Of a stretch of 64,000 nucleotides of DNA, positions 37,522-46,084 are shown piece by piece. The notes beneath the pieces were generated by a model. The model searched no databases. It had not been told where the DNA came from and saw only the letters and a list, made by a program, of their open reading frames with translations. Position 1 is the stretch's first letter, and each line of letters begins with the position of its first letter. The stretch comes from Bog-756 sp963727955. Its GTDB lineage: Bacteria; Actinomycetota; Acidimicrobiia; Acidimicrobiales; RAAP-2. Location of the stretch: contig CAVSII010000004.1 of assembly GCA_963727955.1 (NCBI GenBank), forward strand, positions 248,001 to 312,000, given 5' to 3'. The translations under genes were made by a program, and so were the position numbers.

Positions 37522-37980
37522 GTGAGTGTGACAAACGAGACCGGAACGGCGGAGCAGGCCGACACCGAGCTGGCGTCGAGGCTGCGCATGGCCGTCACCC
37601 GACTGCAGAGACGCCTGCGCCAGCAGGGGGTGGGGGGTCTGTCCCCCTCGCAGTCATCGGCTCTGACCAGCGTGGCCAAGCTCGGTTCACCCACATTGGG
37701 GGAGCTGGCCGCCCGTGAGGCGGTCCAACCTCCGTCGATGACCCGCATCGTCGGGGCGCTGGAGACCATGGGCTACGTGACCCGGGTTGTCGATCCCGCC
37801 GATCGGAGGGTTGCCCGGGTGACTCTCTCCCCGCAGGGACGGGCGGTCCTCGACCACAACCGGTCCGCCAAAAATGCCTATCTGGCCCAGCGACTGCTCG
37901 ATCTGACGCCGGAGGAACGGGCCTCCCTCGGTGATCTGACCGTTCTGCTCGAGCGCCTGGCCGCTCTGGACGAGGCATGA
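37522..37980 (+). CDS. MarR-family transcriptional regulator
   Basis: This 152-aa protein has the MarR winged helix: LSPSQSSALTSVAKLGSPTLGELAAREAVQPPSMTRIV forms the HTH (quoted in two parts: residues about 34-53 and 54-71), and DPADRRVARVTLSPQGR is the wing with the conserved D-x-R. Terminal helices for dimerisation are present. Start GTG 37522 lies 9 bases after the -10 box, so the transcript has little or no leader. Its stop overlaps the start of the MFS exporter gene (ATGA), and it probably represses both until a ligand binds. Confidence 0.9.
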   Translation: MSVTNETGTAEQADTELASRLRMAVTRLQRRLRQQGVGGLSPSQSSALTSVAKLGSPTLGELAAREAVQPPSMTRIVGALETMGYVTRVVDPADRRVARVTLSPQGRAVLDHNRSAKNAYLAQRLLDLTPEERASLGDLTVLLERLAALDEA

Positions 37981-39303
37981 CCGCGGCCCGCGCTGCCATT
38001 CACCAGACGTTCGGTTCGCTGCGAACTCGGAACTATCGCCTGTACTTCATCGCCCAGCTCATCTCGGTGTCGGGCACCTGGATGCAATCGGTCGCCCAGG
38101 CCTGGCTGGTCCTTCATCTGTCGGGCAGTGGCGTCGACCTCGGGATCGTGGTCGGACTGCAGTTCCTGCCCATGCTCCTCTTCGGCCCGGTCGGAGGTCT
38201 GGTTGCCGATCGGGTGAACAAGCGCCGCCTGCTGTACTTCACCCAAGCCGCCGGCGGTGTGCTGGCGCTGGTGCTCGGATCGCTGGTGGTCAGCGACATG
38301 GTGCAGCTCTGGCAGGTGTATGTATTGGCCGTCCTGCTCGGGGTGGTCAACGTCTTCGACAATCCCGCCCGCCAGACCTTCGTGATGGAGATGGTCGGGC
38401 GCGACGACCTCCCCAACGCGGTGAGTCTCAACACGGTGGTGATGAACGCGTCGCGGGTTGTGGGTCCCGCCATCGGTGGGGTGGTCATCGTGGTGTTCGG
38501 GCTCGGCGTCTGTTTCTTCGTCAACGCCGTCTCCTATGTTGCCGTGCTGATCGGTCTGTCGATGATGCGTCCGTCCGAGCTCCATCCGACCGGGGAGGTC
38601 GTGCGGGCCAAGGGCCAGATCCGCGACGGCTTCCGCTACGTGTGGCGCACGCCGGCTCTACGCAACACGCTGTTGGCCGTCGCCATCATCGGGATCTTCG
38701 CCTACAACTTCACGGTCACTCTGGCCCTGTTGGCCAAGGACACCTTCCACGGCGGAGCGGGGACCTACTCGACTCCTGACGGCGTGCATGGGCATCGGGG
38801 CGGTGGTCGGGGGTCTCATCGCCGCCCACCGGTCTCGGCCGACGCCTCGCCTCCTGCAGGTGCTGGCTCTGGTGTTCGGAGGGTTGCTGGCCGCCGTGGC
38901 TCTGGCCCCCACCCTCGCCGTCGCCGCGGTGTGCATCGTTTTCATGGGGGCGGCCTCGATCGGGTTCATCGCCACCGCCAACGCCAGTCTCCAGCTGGGC
39001 GCCGATCCGGCCATGCGGGGCCGGGTCATGGCTCTTTACGCCATGGGCTTCCTGGGCAGCACGCCGATCGGAGCACCACTGGTGGGGGCCATCGCCGAAT
39101 GGACCAATCCCCGCGTCGCCCTTCTGTGCGGGGCCGTAGCCACGGTGGTGGCCGCCGGTGTGCTCATGTGGCGCCATCAGGCCGGACTCAAGCGTAGCGG
39201 CGGCGATGTCGGCGACACCGCCAGTGGGCAGGGGACAGAGGACAGGTCGAGCCGTGCCTCTGAGCGGGTGGCTGCCGATCGGTCACGGGGAGACGCCGCC
39301 TGA
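37977..39303 (+). CDS. MFS exporter (EntS-like), one frameshift
   Basis: About 441 aa when one base near 38769 is corrected. The opening FGSLRTRNYRLYFIAQLISV, the loop motif GPVGGLVADRVNKRRLL and LNTVVMNASRVVGPAIGG are typical of the MFS_3 (EntS-like) exporters. Past the shift, GIGAVVGGLIAAHRSRPTPR and MRGRVMALYAMGFLGSTPIG continue the second half. Substrates of this group include siderophores and drugs. Coupling to MarR suggests induced efflux of a toxic or signalling compound. Confidence 0.85.
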
Positions 39304-39508
39304 TCGTGGGCGACGGGAACCCAGTCAGCGTGGTGGGGCGTCGAAAGTTACGAACGGAACGTGATTGTTACTGGGCGGTAGCGAATGTCTGTGGGTGATT
39401 TTGAAAGCGCAGGAGGTGGTTGAAACGCTTGATTGGCCGGGTGGGCCACTGTAGGTTGCTCGTGCTGCGGAATGTTTCCGTCAGCATTGATCAGCAAGAG
39501 GGGGAAGC

Positions 39509-40001
39509 ATGCGTCGTCGCAAGCTCACGCTTGGACTCGCGATGGTCGCCGCAGTGGCAATGCCGGCAACCTTGGCCGTTACTACTTCGGGCGGAAGCGC
39601 CTTTGCGTCCGGAAGTCAGATCAGTTGCACCAAGCTGAAGGGGACGGAGACCGGTGTCGGACAAGCTGTCAGATTGTTCGGGTCCTGCTGCGATCATCGG
39701 TAGCAAGCCCGGTAAGGGAACGGCCGTATCGACCGCCACTGTTTCTGGGATGGGGGGACGGAGGTCACGACGTGGGGCAAGAAGGGTGCTGGTGGGACCG
39801 ATACCGCTTCCTTCACCTACACCATCGTGTCTCCGAACACCCTGTGCAGCAAGAAGGACATTCAGGTTGTGGAGTCGAGCACCGTCACCAGCGGTACAGG
39901 TGCTGCGATGGCTCTGGTAGGGTGACACCGGTTCTTCAACCGTGTGCGTGACTACTAAGGGTGGCGTCTCGAACATGAAGGGAACAGACGTCACTAGCTG
40001 A
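39509..40001 (+). CDS. Secreted cysteine protein, tandem copy 1
   Basis: A signal peptide (MRRRKLTLGLAMVAAV..., cleavage likely after AFA) starts at ATG 39509 behind AGAGGGGG. The mature part reads, across several frame changes, SQISCTKLKGT, KLSDCSGPAAIIGSKPGKG, GTEVTTWGKKGAGGTDTASF, NTLCSKKDIQVVESSTVTSG and GSSTVCVTTKGGVSNMKG, ending at 40001. It has the same length and the same four-cysteine order (C-T, C, C-x-KKD, V-C-V) as copies 2 and 3. Two disulfides in a beta-rich exported domain are likely. Function unknown. A strong hairpin follows. Confidence 0.6.
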
Positions 40002-40025
40002 GACGTCTGGCCATCTGGATGTTTC

Positions 40026-40059
40026 CGAGAATGGCCCCGGGCAACCGGGGCCATTCTCG
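40026..40059 (+). terminator. Intrinsic terminator hairpin, no U-tract
   Basis: A perfect 15-bp stem built on GAGAATGGCCCCGG and its complement closes a GCAA tetraloop, 25 bases after the stop of copy 1. There is no T-run, as is common for actinobacterial hairpin terminators. Confidence 0.8.
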
Positions 40060-40269
40060 CGTCCACGTTGCGACTGTGCGTTGCGACTGTCTCTATGCCG
40101 AGAAGTGAAAGTCCTGCGTGGGCTTCGGAGCTTGGGTCGACGAATGCGCAGCACAAGAGTCGACGACTGCGCACCAGAAGGATCGACAACCGAACGCGGA
40201 GAGTAGTCAGTATTCGAAGTACGTCCGCGTTCGGTTGGGAACTCATCCGTCGTTCAGTCAAAAATTTCA

Positions 40270-40346
40270 GTCAGACATCGTACGAAAATGGATTGTCAAT
40301 TCCCGTTCTTGATGTTAGGTTTCTCTGGCCACGGACGGTCCGGGGG
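40270..40346 (+). repeat. Duplicated upstream region, copy 2 gene
   Basis: About 77 bases, starting GTCAGA and ending GGTCCGGGGG, recur with roughly three quarters identity at 41281-41359. Both lie upstream of a secreted-protein gene. Shared blocks include ATTGTCA, TTGATGTTA and GGTCCGGGGG, so this may be a common promoter or leader that was duplicated with the gene. Confidence 0.6.
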
Positions 40347-40372
40347 GACTTTGCAGCAGATTCGGGGGACTC

Positions 40373-40858
40373 ATGCGTCGACTCCTTAGTTTGGCGACGA
40401 TTGCCGTGGCACTTTCGACCACTTCCGTCGCCATGTTCGGGTCGGCCAGTCCGGCTTTTGCCAAGTCTGGGCCGACCCCGACCGCCGGATCGAGCGTCGT
40501 GTGTACGAGTCTCAAGTATGTGGAAAAGACGGGCGCAGCCAACCTCGGCAAGTGCTACACAGCGTCGGGGGCCACCGCCAAGACTTTCAAGACGCTCGGG
40601 GTGGCTTCGTCCTCGACCCTCCTCTACGGCGGCACTTTGAACTGGTCGCCCGGGCCCGCCACTGTTACCACCGGCAACCTGGCTGCTACCGCGGCTATCG
40701 GGACCTGCCCCAAAAAGGACACCGATCTTGCCTTTGCCGGCTCCATCACCGGGGTTTCGGGAGATGGCAATCCGGTGGCCGGCGGTGATGTGGTCTACGT
40801 CAACGTTTGCGTCGGCCGCTCCGTCAGTCTGGCCAAGGGTTCGTACGCCGAGTTCTGA
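40373..40858 (+). CDS. Secreted cysteine protein, tandem copy 2
   Basis: This is the intact member, 161 aa. The signal peptide MRRLLSLATIAVALSTTSV... is followed by likely cleavage after AFA. The mature part has Cys in SSVVCTSLKYVEKTG, NLGKCYTASGATAKTFKTLG, IGTCPKKDTDLAFAGSITG and VVYVNVCVGRSVSLAKG, and ends YAEF. The high Thr/Gly/Val content and the spacing suggest an all-beta fold with two disulfides. GGGGGA precedes the ATG. I do not recognise a named family. It is flanked by copies 1 and 3 on the same strand. Confidence 0.78.
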   Translation: MRRLLSLATIAVALSTTSVAMFGSASPAFAKSGPTPTAGSSVVCTSLKYVEKTGAANLGKCYTASGATAKTFKTLGVASSSTLLYGGTLNWSPGPATVTTGNLAATAAIGTCPKKDTDLAFAGSITGVSGDGNPVAGGDVVYVNVCVGRSVSLAKGSYAEF

Positions 40859-41558
40859 TCCGAACCGCCGTGGGGCGCCGGTCAATGTGACTCGACGGCC
40901 GTGAAGCGAACGGTTGTCCGAGTCGTTTGCGGAAGCAGCTTGGGAAAAGCTTGGACAATTAGGGGCTCATGCACCCGCAAAAGACGTTGGGACGGTGACG
41001 TTTTTTGTTACATGTTGGCTCGTCGCTATTTGACGGCTCGACCAATGAGGACGCAAAAGATCTCATCGCGTAATCAGTTTTTGCGGTTGTTGCCTGGCGT
41101 TTTGGCGTGGGCCAATGGGGAGCGTGGCCTACGCCTGAGTTCTCCTTCGCACCTTGCAGTGATCTCCCGCCCGCCAAGTCATTCTCAGGCCATTCTCAGG
41201 TTTCTCGACCGCGGAGAGTGGTGGGACGAGGACATGCCCTTGTTTTAGTTGGAAGTTACCGATTGTTAACTTCGCTATTGGTCAGAAAATCGCATCAACA
41301 TGCATTGTCATTTGACTCCGTTGATGTTAACGTTCGTTCGGTCACGGATGGTCCGGGGGCTCGGTAAGAGATGGGGGGAATCAGAAGGTTGCAGGCATAT
41401 TTGCCTGCCCGTGAACGGCACGACTGGAGCACTGCTAGGTAGCGGGGATGCCGCAAGGCAGGTTGTGCCGATCTGTTGTAACGAACTGTCGTACCAATTC
41501 GTTTAGACCTACGGCGGAGTCGAATGACTTCGCTCACTTAGCTAAAGGGGAAAGAAAT
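40859..41558. other. Intergenic with duplicated upstream element
   Basis: This 700-base gap between copies 2 and 3 has no convincing gene. Its last third holds the element shared with the region upstream of copy 2. Confidence 0.5.
41281..41359 (+). repeat. Duplicated upstream region, copy 3 gene
   Basis: Second copy of the element at 40270-40346. Here it lies about 200 bases before the ATG instead of 26, so extra sequence separates it from the gene. Confidence 0.6.
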
Positions 41559-42083
41559 ATGCGTCGTTTACTCACTACGGCCACGGTGGCTGTGGCTCTG
41601 ACTATTCCAGCCGTCGCCACTTTGGGCTTTGGTGGGGTGGCCGGTGCCAAGACCGTCGGTGCCGACTGCGGGCTCGAGCGTGGTCTGCACCAGATTTGAA
41701 GTCTTCAACTGTCGGCCAACACGGCCAGCGTCAGCAAGTGCTATACGGCTACCGGTGCACCAGTGGCCAAGGCGTTCAAGACACTCAACGGCATCGCCGG
41801 CCACGGGACTGCTCGATGGTGGCACGCTGAACTGGGCGCCAGGGCCCCAGGTGGCGCACAGTCACCAACAGCGAGCTGCACTTCACAGCACCCCCACTGG
41901 GACGTGTGCTCGAAGAAGGACACCAATGTGGAATACACCGGCATCGATCACCGCAGAAACCGGAACGCGGTAATCCGGTGTCGGCTACTCGGGGGACAAC
42001 GACGTGTTCATCGATGTGTGCATCGCCACCGCCAAGCAGGCCGTCAAGGTCAACTTCGCCAAGGGAACGCCGCAGAATTCTGA
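41559..42083 (+). CDS. Secreted cysteine protein, tandem copy 3
   Basis: ATG 41559 follows AAAGGGGAAAG. The signal peptide MRRLLTTATVAVALTIPAV is close to that of copy 2. The rest is spread over frames by about four indels: TAGSSVVCTRFEVFN, VSKCYTATGAPVAKAFKTLN, CSKKDTNVEYTG, and a C-terminus resembling FAKG...AAEF at 42083. Motif order is as in copy 2. It is either decayed or poorly sequenced. A strong hairpin follows at 42158. Confidence 0.58.
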
Positions 42084-42157
42084 TCCGATCCTCGAGGCGA
42101 CCGCACCGACGGTCGGGTCCTAGATCCGCCGTCCGGGTGGTGACCTGACATGAAGTG

Positions 42158-42192
42158 GACGATGCCCCGCCTCTATGAGGCGGGGCATCGTC
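42158..42192. terminator. Bidirectional terminator hairpin
   Basis: A perfect 16-bp stem, GACGATGCCCCGCCTC with its complement, closes a TAT loop between convergent genes (copy 3 on plus, acyl-CoA dehydrogenase on minus). It could end transcription from both sides. Confidence 0.8.
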
Positions 42193-42276
42193 GCGTAGGG
42201 CGCGGTTCGCTGATGCATCGCTTCGAGCGGCGCCACTCGATAGAGGCGCCGACTGGCCGGCCGACCGCTCCTCCGC

Positions 42277-43512
42277 TCAGGCGGCGGTCCCCGCCGGCTT
42301 GGGCTCCTTGGGCAGACCCAGTACCCGCTCGCCCACGATGTTGCGCTGGATCTCCGCCGTCCCTCCCCAGATGGTCTCCGACCGTGAGAAGAAGAAGGCG
42401 GCCTGCAGGTCGCTGACCGGGTAATCGTCTCGTCCCCGCTTGAGACGTATGTCGACAACGTCGTTGGGGTCGCCGGTCAGGATCTGGCCGTCCATGCCCA
42501 GGATGTCGAGGGCCAGTTCCATGACCGCCTGGTGGTACTCGGACCAGAACATCTTGTTGCAGGCGCCCAGGGCGGCCATGTAGTGGGTCCCGTTGAGGGC
42601 GTCGGTGAGGGAGCGGTAACCGTTGATCTCCATGATCTTGACCTTGGTCCACGCCGTGGCCAGCCGTTGGCGGATCAACGGATCGGTGGCCTGACCGTTC
42701 TTTTGGGCCAGATTGATGATCTGGTCGAGCTCGCGCAGGAAGCGACGGTGGCCGGTGGTGGCCGACGAGCCCCGTTCGAAGCCCAGGGTGGTCATGGCCA
42801 CCTTCCAGCCGTTGTTCTCGCCTCCCACCACGTTCTGCCGCGGGCAGCGGGCGTTGGTGATGAAGATCTCGTTGAAGTCGGCGCTCCCGTCGATCTGGGC
42901 GATGGGCCGGACCTCGATACCGGACTGCTTCATCGGTACCAGCAGGTAGGAGATGCCGGCGTGTTTGGGGACGTCGGGGTCGGTCCGGGCCAGAAGGAAG
43001 ATGTAATCGGCGTACTGGGCCTGGGTGGTCCACACCTTCTGCCCGTTGATGACCCACTCGTCCCCGTCCAGCTCGGCCCGCGTCGTGAGTGAGGCCAGAT
43101 CCGATCCGGCGTCGGGCTCGGAGAACCCCTGGCACCAGGAGATGGTGCCGCTCAGGATCCCGGGGATGAACTCCTTCTTCTGCTCCTCGGTGCCCCATTG
43201 CAGGATGGTCGGACCCACCAGCGTGTCACCGAAGAAGTCGGCCCGCAGCGGCGCCTCCACCCGGGCGAACTCCTCGTTGAGGACCACCGACTCCATGAGG
43301 GATAGCCCCTTCCCTCCGTACTCGGTGGGCCAGGAGGCACAGATCCACCCTCCGGCGTACAGCTTGGCTACCCACTCCTTGTTGAAGGCCTTCTTCTCCT
43401 CCCTGGTCATCGAGAACCCCGGTGTTCCCCAACCCTCGGGCAGGTTGTCGGCCAGCCACTGGCGGATCTCGGCCCGGAAGGGCTCGGTTTCGGGGGGATA
43501 ACTGAGGTCCAT
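42277..43512 (-). CDS. Acyl-CoA dehydrogenase
   Basis: This 411-aa flavoenzyme begins MDLSYPPETEPFRAEIRQWL and shows the family features: GTEEQKKEFIPGILSGTISW, CQGFSEPDAGSDLASLTTRA (substrate and FAD-binding), DEWVINGQKVWTTQAQYADY, and GGTAEIQRNIVGERVLGLPK at the C-terminus. It belongs to the FadE-like group common in actinobacterial fatty acid and sterol breakdown. ATG 43512 gives the usual N-terminus; the frame is open to 43566. No partner electron-transfer gene is adjacent. Confidence 0.9.
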   Translation of the reverse strand: MDLSYPPETEPFRAEIRQWLADNLPEGWGTPGFSMTREEKKAFNKEWVAKLYAGGWICASWPTEYGGKGLSLMESVVLNEEFARVEAPLRADFFGDTLVGPTILQWGTEEQKKEFIPGILSGTISWCQGFSEPDAGSDLASLTTRAELDGDEWVINGQKVWTTQAQYADYIFLLARTDPDVPKHAGISYLLVPMKQSGIEVRPIAQIDGSADFNEIFITNARCPRQNVVGGENNGWKVAMTTLGFERGSSATTGHRRFLRELDQIINLAQKNGQATDPLIRQRLATAWTKVKIMEINGYRSLTDALNGTHYMAALGACNKMFWSEYHQAVMELALDILGMDGQILTGDPNDVVDIRLKRGRDDYPVSDLQAAFFFSRSETIWGGTAEIQRNIVGERVLGLPKEPKPAGTAA

Positions 43513-43685
43513 GGAAAGGCAGATTACCCCTCTCTTTGCTCCGGCCGGCTGCCGGTATCCGGCCATCCACCCCTGTCCGGACGCCCATTTGTAGCCTCGA
43601 AGGGGACAACCTTTTCTCCAGGGCCGTGCTGGTCACGAGGTTCCTCGGACCCAGTACCCGGTCGACAGCGGAATGGAGCGGCGCA

Positions 43686-45761
43686 GTGAGGCGACGGGTG
43701 ACGGTGGTGGCCGCGGTTGTGCTGACGGTCGCCACCGGCTACGCCACGGTGGCTCTGGTGGCCCCCGGACCCGCTCGGGCCGCCCAGACCCCCCTCTCCA
43801 CCGTGGGCCCCTGGTCGGTGGTGGCCACCCCCGACCCCTCGTCCCTCGATGCCAGCCAATTGGTGAGCGACTCCTGCGTGAGCACCACCTTCTGTATGGC
43901 CGTCGGGGCGGTGGGCAGCCACAACGGCGAATCGCCTCTGTCCGCCAGGTGGGACGGGACCACCTGGTCGCCCGTAGCCGTTCCACTTCCGGTGCCCACC
44001 CCACCTCTTACTCTCAAGAACGTGAACCAGGGTGACGCCCTACTCGACGCCGTCTCCTGTACCTCGACCGATTTCTGCATGGCCGTCGGATCCGACGACG
44101 GCACCGATCAGACGCTCACCGAGGTTTGGCACGGCACGGCCTGGTCGGTGGTGTCCAGCCCCACGCCCTCGTCGGACACGGTCAGCCCGGTGCTGCCGGT
44201 GGCACCGGCGCCGACCGCACCGCCGGCCGCGGCCATCGTCCCTCATGATTCCCCCAACAAGACCGATCCTCTCAGCGCCGTCTCCTGCACAGGACCCACC
44301 TTCTGCGTAGCCGTGGGGGAGACACCGGGACAGGCCGGCGACCAGGCCCTGGTCGAACGGTGGAACGGGGCGGGCTGGTCGATCGTGCCCTCACCCACCC
44401 CGGTACCGCAGGCGCCCCAGGTGTTCGAGAGTGTGTCCTGCACCAGCCCGGCCTTCTGCATGGCCGTCGGGCTGACCGAGTCGGTACCGTCGGGGGACAT
44501 CGCCCCGCTCTTCGAACAGTGGAACGGGACGTTGTGGTCGTCACCTCTCCGCTCATCCGGTAACGCCGACGGCAGCCAGATGCTCGGTGTGTCGTGTTGG
44601 GGGACGTCTTTCTGCATGGCCGACGGCTACGCCAAGGGCTCCCCTGGTGCCCGGGATGTGATCGACCAGTGGGACGGCACCTCGTGGTCGGCTGACCCGG
44701 TGGCAACCCCCGCCGTCGCCGAAGGGGGTGGTCTGGCCGGTCTCTCCTGCGTCGGTCCCTCGCTGTGCGTGGCCACCGGTGTCAGCCTCACCCAAACCGG
44801 CAACGACGGCCCCGAGGGCTCACCCCAGATCGCGGTGTGGGACGGGCATGCCTGGGCGCAGGAGTCGGCGCCGGATCCTGACCCCCCGACCAACGAGTCC
44901 CTTCTCTACTCGGTCAGCTGCGTTGCCCGGCAAGCGTGCATGTCGGTCGGCTTCAGTGCCGACACGGTCTCAGGGGACGCCACCACCTTGGCCGAGCGGG
45001 CCGTCCTGGTCTCCCACGGCTATTACCTCGCCTCGGCCGCGGGAGGCGTCTTCGCCCTCGGTGGTATCCCCTTCCACGGCTCGGTGGCCGCCCTCACACT
45101 CAACCGCCCCATCGTGTCCATCGCCACCATGCCGGACGGCGGGGGCTACTGGTTGGTGGCCTCCGATGGAGGGATCTTTGCCTTCGGCGACGCCCACTTC
45201 TACGGGTCGACCGGGGGGATAAGCCTTCGTGAGCCCATCGTGGGTATGGCCCCCACCCCCGACGGGCGTGGCTACTGGCTGGTGGCCGCCGACGGAGGCG
45301 TGTTCTGTTTCGGCGACGCCCACTACTTCGGCTCGACCGGATCGCTTGCCCTCCGGTACCCCATCGTCTCCATGGCCGCCACTCCTGACGGGGGTGGTTA
45401 CTGGTTGGTGGCCTCCAACGGCGGGGTGATTCCCTTCGGGGACGCCGTGTTGCACGGGTCGACGGCCGGTGTGAGCCTGGCCAAACCCATGGTCGGGATG
45501 GCCGCCACCCCGGACGGTGGCGGGTACTGGCTGGTGGCCGCCGACGGGGGCGTCTTCAACGGCGGTGACGCCGGCTTCCACGGGTCGGCCGCCGGTGTGG
45601 ATCTGGCCGCGCCGATGACCGGTATGGCCGCCACCCCGGACGGGGGTGGGTACTGGTTGGTGGCCGCCGACGGGGGCGTCTTCAACGGTGGTGACGCCGC
45701 CTTCCACGGGTCGGCCGTCGGCCTCAGTCCGGACAGCCCCATCGTGGGGATCGCCGGCTGA
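43686..45761 (+). CDS. Secreted double-repeat (propeller-like) protein
   Basis: From GTG 43686 (GGAG upstream) this is 691 aa with a signal peptide VRRRVTVVAAVVLTVATGYA ending near ARAAQ. Residues about 40-440 hold seven repeats, each with a cysteine pair in VSCTSTDFCMAVG-type sequence, then WNGTxWS. Residues about 444-691 hold six 42-residue repeats built on GYWLVASDGGIFAFGDAHF and GSTxGxSLxxPIVGMAxTPD. Seven and six units are numbers expected for beta-propellers. Repeats of the second type are frequent in actinobacterial surface proteins. A binding or adhesive role outside the cell is inferred. No frameshift is seen. Confidence 0.78.
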   Translation: MRRRVTVVAAVVLTVATGYATVALVAPGPARAAQTPLSTVGPWSVVATPDPSSLDASQLVSDSCVSTTFCMAVGAVGSHNGESPLSARWDGTTWSPVAVPLPVPTPPLTLKNVNQGDALLDAVSCTSTDFCMAVGSDDGTDQTLTEVWHGTAWSVVSSPTPSSDTVSPVLPVAPAPTAPPAAAIVPHDSPNKTDPLSAVSCTGPTFCVAVGETPGQAGDQALVERWNGAGWSIVPSPTPVPQAPQVFESVSCTSPAFCMAVGLTESVPSGDIAPLFEQWNGTLWSSPLRSSGNADGSQMLGVSCWGTSFCMADGYAKGSPGARDVIDQWDGTSWSADPVATPAVAEGGGLAGLSCVGPSLCVATGVSLTQTGNDGPEGSPQIAVWDGHAWAQESAPDPDPPTNESLLYSVSCVARQACMSVGFSADTVSGDATTLAERAVLVSHGYYLASAAGGVFALGGIPFHGSVAALTLNRPIVSIATMPDGGGYWLVASDGGIFAFGDAHFYGSTGGISLREPIVGMAPTPDGRGYWLVAADGGVFCFGDAHYFGSTGSLALRYPIVSMAATPDGGGYWLVASNGGVIPFGDAVLHGSTAGVSLAKPMVGMAATPDGGGYWLVAADGGVFNGGDAGFHGSAAGVDLAAPMTGMAATPDGGGYWLVAADGGVFNGGDAAFHGSAVGLSPDSPIVGIAG
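45018..45761 (+). repeat. Six 126-bp coding repeats
   Basis: These in-frame units encode the GYWLVAxDGG repeats of the protein starting at 43686. DNA similarity between neighbouring units is high, especially the last three, which suggests recent unit duplication or homogenisation. Confidence 0.8.
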
Positions 45762-45843
45762 CCTGTCTGGGCTGCCCGAATGCGGTCACCGGGGGTAGAC
45801 TGCAGGGGTTGGAAGAGCCTGACGGAAAAAGGAGGTGTGGCCC

Positions 45844-45909
45844 ATGAAACGGGGAGAACCCCCCAGTAAACCGGGAGCCCACCCACACCCTCCCGTCCAC
45901 CTCGCCTGA
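45844..45909 (+). CDS. Pro/His-rich 21-codon leader peptide
   Basis: A short ORF starts at ATG 45844 with an excellent Shine-Dalgarno, AAAGGAGG (45828-45835), 8 bases upstream. The 21-residue product begins MKRGEPPSKP and has six Pro (6, 7, 10, 14, 16, 17), three His (13, 15, 19) and no aromatic or membrane segment. The RNA around it can fold: GGTGTGG (45834-45840), which includes the last two bases of the ribosome site, pairs with CCACACC (45883-45889) inside the ORF. A terminator-like structure follows. Proline-rich leader peptides are known to sense Mg2+ upstream of mgtA and corA in Salmonella. A similar role here is inference. Confidence 0.6.
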   Translation: MKRGEPPSKPGAHPHPPVHLA

Positions 45910-45940
45910 ACCACCGGTTCGGCACAGCCGCCCGAGGACT

Positions 45941-45980
45941 CCCTCGTGCGCGGGCACCGACGTGAGGGATCCCGCTTTTT
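45941..45980 (+). terminator. Putative attenuator hairpin with T5
   Basis: CCCTC (45941-45945) pairs with GAGGG (45964-45968) around an inner GTGC/GCAC hairpin. Alternatively GCGGG (45950-45954) pairs with CCCGC (45971-45975), directly followed by TTTTT (45976-45980). The two pairings exclude each other in part, as expected for an antiterminator and terminator. It lies between the leader peptide and the MgtE-type gene. Confidence 0.55.
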
Positions 45981-46084
45981 CGTTCGCGTCCATCCGGACC
46001 GCCTGAGCCCGTTCGCCCCGACAATCGGAGGCGAGGCCTTCGGCGCCCGGTTGGGACGTTCTCTCACGAGACCGAGGTGTTCCC

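Noticed and set aside
45018..45761. CRISPR or satellite array
   Set aside because: The 126-bp units are in frame and encode 42-residue protein repeats; no constant short repeat with variable spacers exists.
45789..45980. Known M-box or yybP-ykoY riboswitch
   Set aside because: I looked for the conserved core strings of both classes (for example GTTAGGTGAGGCTCC for M-box) and did not find them. A diverged member cannot be excluded without a covariance search.
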